This document shows, piece by piece, positions 58,525 through 64,000 of a stretch of 64,000 bases of DNA (positions are counted from its first letter, which is position 1; the number at the start of each line of letters is the position of its first letter). The stretch comes from Aureobasidium sp. EXF-3400 (taxonomy: Eukaryota; Ascomycota; Dothideomycetes; Dothideales; Saccotheciaceae), in NCBI GenBank assembly GCA_024195585.1, contig SWBL01000031.1, positions 62,001 through 126,000 of the forward strand, written 5' to 3'. A program made the position numbers and the translations under genes. The notes under the pieces were generated by a model that was given only the letters and a program-made list of their open reading frames with translations, was not told the origin of the DNA and searched no databases.

Positions 58525-59518
58525 ATGGGAGCCAACATTAATCATCTTAAAGAGCGAGCAATCGTGACTACCCCGATTGAACCACTAGACAACATGACTC
58601 CCCTGAAACGACCATTAGAAGATTATGGCGTTGAAAAGATGAAGCCACGACCGGCGATCGTTCGTTGCTGGAACAAAACAGATGTTGAGTGAGGACGCCA
58701 GATACTAGTGTGTCGTCGCTTCGTAGGAGAAGATGCTAATTCCTCAAGTCGAATCATGGAAGAATCTTCTGGAAACATAACGATCCGCGCGGCTTGCCCA
58801 GAATTTAACAATCAAGAAGAGTTTCCCATCAACAAAGGTCTCCTGAGCCAAGTTTCTGCCTACTTCAGGGCCGTATTCATGGGTGGATTCGCCGAAAGCA
58901 CGCAGAATAGCCTCGATATCAACCTTCGACCTAATGATGCGTGGGTTTTCTCGAGATGGCTAAGCTCTGGAAAACTGTACTGTCGGGATCTTTATCCTTA
59001 TGCTCCAGGAAATATAGTGTTAGTACGGCTCTACGCTTTCGCCGATTATTACGACATTCCGGCTCTTCGTCGTACGATCATGTTGAAATTTGCTTCTCCG
59101 TACGAATGGAAACGCTTTGACACACGCATATCTGAACGGCAGGTCGGAAGTTGTCTCGCAGAACTGCCCACCACTTCACCGTTCTACCTGTGGCTAGTTG
59201 AGCACTGGGCTCACTGTAACAGTGCCCGCCTAGGACGAAAGATGCGTCAAAACGAGGATATACCACAGGAATTACGCGATTTGGTCTTCGACCGTGCGAC
59301 AAAAGGTTTCGGTGGCAGGCCATGCAAATGCTGTCACAATCCTTGCGATTTCCATGAGCATGAAAATGAGGAGGAATGGAAAAGAAGTAAGACACCCCGT
59401 TCCAGAAGATACTTTGAGCACCCCTGCTAATCTTTCATAATCAGCTTGTCACCTTCTCAACAAAAAAATTCGTAAGCCTGACCCATCAACCTACCGCAAG
59501 CCATTGAGGTGGCCGTGA
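58525..59518 (+). CDS. BTB/POZ domain protein C with Cys/His tail (intact)
   Basis: Three exons, 58525-58688, 58749-59386 and 59445-59518; introns 60 and 58 bp; 291 residues, no internal stop. The leader ends in RCWNKTDV, sharing the CWNK phrase with copies A and B. BTB region: FPINKGLLSQVSAYFRAVFMGGFAES, DAWVFSRWLSSGKLY, VRLYAFADYYDIPALRRTIML. After SPFYLWLVEHWAHC comes the tail RPCKCCHNPCDFHEHENEEEW, pattern C-x-C-C-x3-C-D-[FY]-H-x-H. Exon 3 is 74 nt, as in copy B, and ends KPDPSTYRKPLRWP. The conserved Cys/His could bind zinc; no family name is known to me. No transmembrane or signal sequence. Confidence 0.8.
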
Positions 59519-60087
59519 ACATCGCGGATTCTCATACGGCAAAATGGTTTTGCTTCCAGTCATGACTTGAGATCGCAGAGAGAAACGAGATTTGAGTGGA
59601 GGATATTGGAGTCTCAGTGTCTTTGCAGCCTTGCAGTAGTAAAGTCAGTTGCTTTATTGCATAAATTGAGTATCCTATAACTCTCACGGCACAGTTTCTT
59701 TTCGTTTCCACAAAAACGTGATAGAAACTACTTTTCATGGTGTGTTGATGCTATTTTACCAGCTTGCAGTGAGCCTTGTAATATTATGAGTTTCCAGATC
59801 GGCTCGGCAGCGGCTGTCAATAGTGCTGCTAAGAGGTGTTGGATTGCCTCGACGGGAGCGGCAGCAGAGATGCTTAGTGGTAGCAGGACTGCAGCTGCTG
59901 TGGGTGCTGTGGCTGTACTTGCGGCTGGCTTGTTGAGTTGGTGATCACACTAAGTGAAGCAATGACGTCACAACACAACATCATGAAAAGGCATTTGGTA
60001 GTTATGTAGCCAACAAGTTCAGCTCGAAGTTTCATTGTGCAAGTCGATTGAGGACTGTGGCCCGACAACTCGAGCGGGGATCTCCAC
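59519..60087. other. Spacer with an orphan GPI-anchor-like ORF
   Basis: 59786-59944 (+) encodes 52 residues, MSFQIGSAAAVNSAAKRC..., ending in AAAVGAVAVLAAGLLSW. That is a small-residue stretch followed by a short hydrophobic end, as in GPI-anchor signals. It could be the last exon of a secreted-protein gene (an acceptor-like TTCCAG precedes ATCGGC at about 59796), a remnant, or chance. Nothing else is seen here. Confidence 0.3.
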
Positions 60088-62200
60088 TTACACAGCACCC
60101 TTCATATCTCTTCCCTCAATAATCGCAACCACATCGACCAAATCATTACCAACATGACCTTTTCCAATCAAAGGCGTCTTGATCAAATGATACTTGAAAT
60201 GATCCCTCGTCCTGATATTGAACACAGCATCCAACTCCTCAAGCGGCCGAGCCTTGGTCTCAGGCAAACAGAACCACGTGAACACGAAACCGAAGAGGTT
60301 CCACGCAGCATACCAGCAGAAAGCGCCTTGTGGTGTGAAGGCTTCTTGAAGAGGAGGCCAGGTCAATGCGAGAAGGAAATTGAAGCCCCAGCATGTGGCG
60401 GTTGCGAATGCCATGCCAGTATTACGGACTGCGAGTGGCTGTATCTCGTTAGTTGGGGACAATTGTGAATCAAAGTAGGAGCTCACAAATGACTCTGCAG
60501 AGTATGTAAAAGGCACTGGGCCCATGCCTGGACTATAGCCTACCATGAATAGGTAGATACCTGTTGCCACGCACCCGATACGAGCAGTGCCTTCTGCAGG
60601 GATGAAGAAGGAGAACCCAGTAAAGAATAAGCATGCAGCCATGTACGGGAATGTGGTGAGCAAAAGCCATCTACGTCCTTTAGTATCGATGGTGAGGATA
60701 CCAGGAATGGCGAAAAGCCTGCACAAGATGTTCAGTTCATGGTACGTCTGTCAGAGCGTCGATCAGCTTACCAGTTGATGATGCCAGTCCCCATGGAAGC
60801 GAGAAGGGCCTGTTGCCGCCCGAAACCGGCATCCCTGAATATAGCGGACGAATAGTACGCAATCACCTGGAACGATCTGTCAGCCCTGATGCGGTGAAGC
60901 GTGCGAGGGCTTTTCTACATTAACTCCACAGAACTGCTGCATAAACATAACAAAGAACGCAGATTGTGCAGCACGACGATTTCTAGGCACTGAGAACAAC
61001 TTGGTTGCTCTAGCCCAAGCAGTCTTTGGTTTCAGCTCGTACTCAAGCATCAGACGGACGTGGATGTCGTAGAGATCGCGAGCTGCATGTAGACGACATT
61101 GACGAAGCCTACAGAGTGACTCGAAGGCCTGACGATAACGACCCTTGCTCATAAGCCAGCGCGGACTCTCGGGCGCGAAGAAGGTCATACAGCAGACGAT
61201 GATTGGACTGTGAATTGTCAGTGACCCCTGATGGAAATTTGAGAATGAAGTAGACTTGCGGAATACTTGTTGAGGCGAGCATCAGCCTCCAATTCAAGCC
61301 AGGATAGCCATCGACTTGTACAGAATAGAAAGCTACGGATGCGATAAATCCTAACATGATGCCAAACGCGGTCCACATCTGCCATTGAGATCCCAAAGCA
61401 CCTCTGATCCGAGGAGGTGAACACTCAGCAGCATACGCAGGCGTGGTTGAAGACTTGGCACCGATAGCGAAACCTCCAACAAATCGTGAAGCGAAGAGCT
61501 GCCATTTGCCAAAAGTTGCACCTTGCCAGGCTCCAGAAGCAACGGAGACGAAACATGAGATCCAGATAGTGCCACGTCGACCGAAGTACTTGTTGAGAAC
61601 AGGCGATGTCCAGCAGCCGATGGCGACCGAACATAGGTAAGGAGCACCATTGATCAGACCCTGCTCCCACGTGTTGGTAATGCCAAAGTCCTCGAAGTAG
61701 AAGAGTTGAGCTCCATTGACTGCAGTCTGATCCATGCCCTGTACAATCGCAGCAGCGCCACAGAGCACTTCGAATGATTAGCTACTCATGCAGTTTAACC
61801 ATTGATAAGACTTACCTGCAACATAGTACATCATCTTTGTCTGGGACCATTTGTCTTTAAATGCCGAGCTTCTTTCTTTTGCGATCCAGTGTCTTTCATC
61901 CTCATTGGGGTCAAGGCGATCGGTATCATCACGGTTGTAGGCATAGCGAGCGCCACGAGTGAGCTCTTCACCGAGATCATGAAGATCATATTGTTGAATC
62001 AGACCCTCAAGGTCCACAATGATATCGCGTTCTGTTTTTCCTAGGTATGGATCGCGTTGTCTTTCCCACAAGGTTGCTTCGTGCAAGTGGTTGGGCGAAG
62101 TAGAGCCAGAACTTCTTTCATCTTTGAAATCGGTTCTATCGGTCTCGCCTTCCGGGCCAGCGCCTTTGGTGCCGTTGAAAGGAGGCTTCTCGCTAGCCAT
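60088..62200 (-). CDS. MFS sugar porter (SP family) with a GC-AG intron
   Basis: Six exons on the minus strand: 62200-61816, 61767-61260, 61207-60919, 60866-60772, 60718-60487 and 60438-60088; 619 residues. The second intron (61259-61208) starts GCAAGT rather than GT. Only that donor keeps the frame and gives LASTSIPPIIVCCMTFFAPESPRWL. The fifth intron (48 bp, no stop) can be misread as coding. The protein has a long soluble N-terminus with DPYLGKTERDIIVDLEGL and DLGEELTRGARYAYNRD, characteristic of one fungal sugar-porter clade. It also has GMDQTAVNGAQ, NKYFGRRGTIW, PESPRWLMSKGR, MQQFCGVN, IDTKGRRWLLL and PETKARPLEELDAVF. Plasma-membrane sugar uptake; substrate unknown. It is over 55 kb from the MAL-type trio, so a link is speculative. 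Confidence 0.9.
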
Positions 62201-63338
62201 GTTGTTCTAAGGTGCGTAAATGATGGGAATTCAGTCGTGACAACAGCAGATTAAGTAGAAGATTCGACCTCGTGAAGGATTGTATCGCCTAGAAGATCTA
62301 CAGTATTGGGCTCGTCGGCCAAGCAGATATCGAGAAATCCATAGCTATGTCTTCTCGGCTGTCTTGGTTCTTTGGGTGATATCGCCATGGGGTCCCGCTG
62401 AGTGCACTGGGTGTTCACGTATACCCACGTTGAAAAGCTCGCGATATCACGAATTTGATCGGTCGGAAAATAGATAAGGCACACAACCCGTAGAAAGAGC
62501 GCGCCAACACACTACTTACTTCGTGTTCGACCATAACATTACTAGTATCCTCGTGCCCACGCGCTCTCACGATATTTCTTTCTGCTCCAGCTCCTTTCTG
62601 CTCATAGCTTGGCGAATGTATAATGGCTCAGTATTGTCTTGATGCTGTCACGGCTGACGCTGCCTAGCACATTGGCGGAGATGGGACAGAGGCTTCGGGG
62701 TGCTCATGGCCAAGATGGCTCAACGGCTCGGCAAGGCTCGGCGGAGCTCGCTACGACAAATACGAGGGTGGTGATTCTGGCGGCTGAGGGATTGTGGATG
62801 GTCTTGTTCATCGGGCTGCTTCTGTCGATGTTGATGGTGGTGTCCGAGTGGGAAGCGTAGGTTTGGGAACAAGGTCGTAGGCGCAAGATTCAGGCTGACG
62901 AATGATCATAGCATGCCACTAATCGCTGTGAGATACCGCTTGCAGCCGCATGGTAGAACGATGTTATCCTCGCGCATAGCAAATGAGTCTGGGTTCGAGG
63001 AAGGGAACTGGCGACTTTCGCATCGGGAGACAAGAAACGGGAGTACGTCATTGGTATTTGCTCAGGAGTCAGGGTTACCCCTTCCACATTATGCACATCC
63101 ATTGTGTTTCCTAGAACAAGTTGGATTTGTGCTTTTCAATGCTAGTGTACACTGGTAAAGGTATAGCCATGTTCTGTGACATGTTATATTAAGATGTCTT
63201 TGTAATGCGGTATACTATGTAGGTTGATTTCCTGTAGGGAAAACAGTTGATGGTTGACACCATCACACTTGATCTTTGCTTGCTCGTTCTCCTGATAGTA
63301 TAATAAGATATGGATAGTTTAACCCAGCAACACTGACA
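62201..63338. other. Intergenic
   Basis: A 72-codon ORF at 62642-62860 (+) ends with one hydrophobic segment (VVILAAEGLWMVLFIGLLLSM-like) and might encode a single-pass peptide, but support is composition only. Otherwise nothing seen. Confidence 0.4.
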
Positions 63339-64000
63339 TTAGACCACTGCAAAGAGTCTTCTATCTTGAATGAAGCGAGCGCATGCAATTAAGACAGAGC
63401 CAGCAACCAGTGTGGCCCCTGCGAACATGCTCAATGCCAGATAGCTGTATTGGCCGACAAGCTGACCGCTGATAGGTGTTCCGAAGAGAGCCATGAGAGC
63501 AATAGATCCCATAGCCAGCCCCATAGCAGTACCCATTGTCTGTGGTGTTGCTAGTCGCGAAACGCAAGCTGTTTGGAGACTCATGATAGCCTATTCGATA
63601 GTCAATATTATCTGTATACACCTTGAATTGAGAACCGACTTACACCAGAAGCAAAGCCATAAGCAAGGGCCCAGACAGTAACACCAGCGACGTTAGTCGC
63701 GCCGGTCCAGCAGAATGCTACCACACCGGAGGCTAGAGCAGCTGATGAGAGTAGATTGAAACAACCGTAACGATCAGCCAGGATACCGGGTAAGATTCTG
63801 CCAAAGAAGGAAGCACCATTGACGATAGAGACGAGGTAGAAAGTGAAAGATGTCGACATGTTGAGCGATGCAGCATAAGAGCTGACGTAGAAGAAAGGGC
63901 TGAACATGCCGAGGTTGGTAATCGCCATACCAGCACAACAGAGGATAAAGGCTGGGTTCTTGATGATGCTGAGGTCGGCTTTTGGCTTTGCTGCTGCAGG
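63339..64000 (-). CDS. MFS transporter, monocarboxylate porter-like, C-terminal part (cut by window edge)
   Basis: Minus strand, exons 64000-63644 (open at the window edge) and 63590-63339, separated by a 53-bp GTAAGT..TAG intron joined in phase 0 (ALAYGFASG-AIMSLQTACVS). The visible part starts in a charged loop (KPKADLSIIKNPAF). It then gives the second half of a 12-TM protein: FILCCAGMAITNLGMFSPFFY, FFGRILPGILADRYGCFNLL, MGTAMGLAMGSIALMALFGTPISGQL and ending FIQDRRLFAVV. The GRILPGILADRYG loop and overall order match the fungal MCT-like (MCH) family. Substrate unknown. The N-terminal half lies beyond base 64000. Confidence 0.85.

Overview
The window is nuclear DNA of a filamentous ascomycete (Pezizomycotina). 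The evidence is the short spliceosomal introns (mostly 46-64 bp, GT..AG with CTNAC-like branch sites), single-gene transcription units, and the gene families: Zn2Cys6 regulator, TmpA, a fungal rhodopsin-domain receptor-like protein, RTT109, RMT2, TFC3 and many MFS sugar porters. A dothideomycete is my guess, but nothing here fixes the genus. Multi-exon models were built by hand from splice sites and reading phase; exon coordinates are given in each entry.

Left end (1-9.5 kb): a truncated type-B carboxylesterase, then a maltose-utilisation (MAL-type) trio: an MFS sugar porter, a divergently transcribed GH13 alpha-glucosidase and a Zn2Cys6 activator. The glucosidase reading frame is whole except for one TAG codon. 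The shared promoter carries three arrays of GCG triplets spaced exactly 12 bp apart, resembling half-sites of yeast MAL activators. A gene-poor stretch with a local duplication and what looks like a decayed gene follows.

Middle (9.5-55 kb): mostly single-copy housekeeping genes. They are sirtuin HST2, arginine methyltransferase RMT2, sterol/diacylglycerol acyltransferase, fimbrin SAC6, a vacuolar-type MFS porter, an acyl-CoA ligase, TmpA (with a large inverted repeat inside its only intron), a rhodopsin-domain protein, mitoribosomal bL27m and mL57, RTT109, an atypical SDR and the 2.1k-residue TFIIIC subunit TFC3. Several conserved but unnamed proteins lie among them, including a disordered KEN-box protein.

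Right end (55-64 kb): three tandem BTB/POZ paralogues at different stages of integrity. One is a clear pseudogene, one has a stop in its N-terminal leader, and one is intact. All share a Cys/His-rich tail that I do not recognise as a named motif. Two more MFS transporters follow: a sugar porter with a GC-AG intron, and a monocarboxylate-type porter cut off by the window end.

The strongest candidates for something undescribed are the BTB family with its Cys/His tail, the TmpA intron hairpin, and the phased 12-bp promoter arrays next to a nonsense-bearing maltase.
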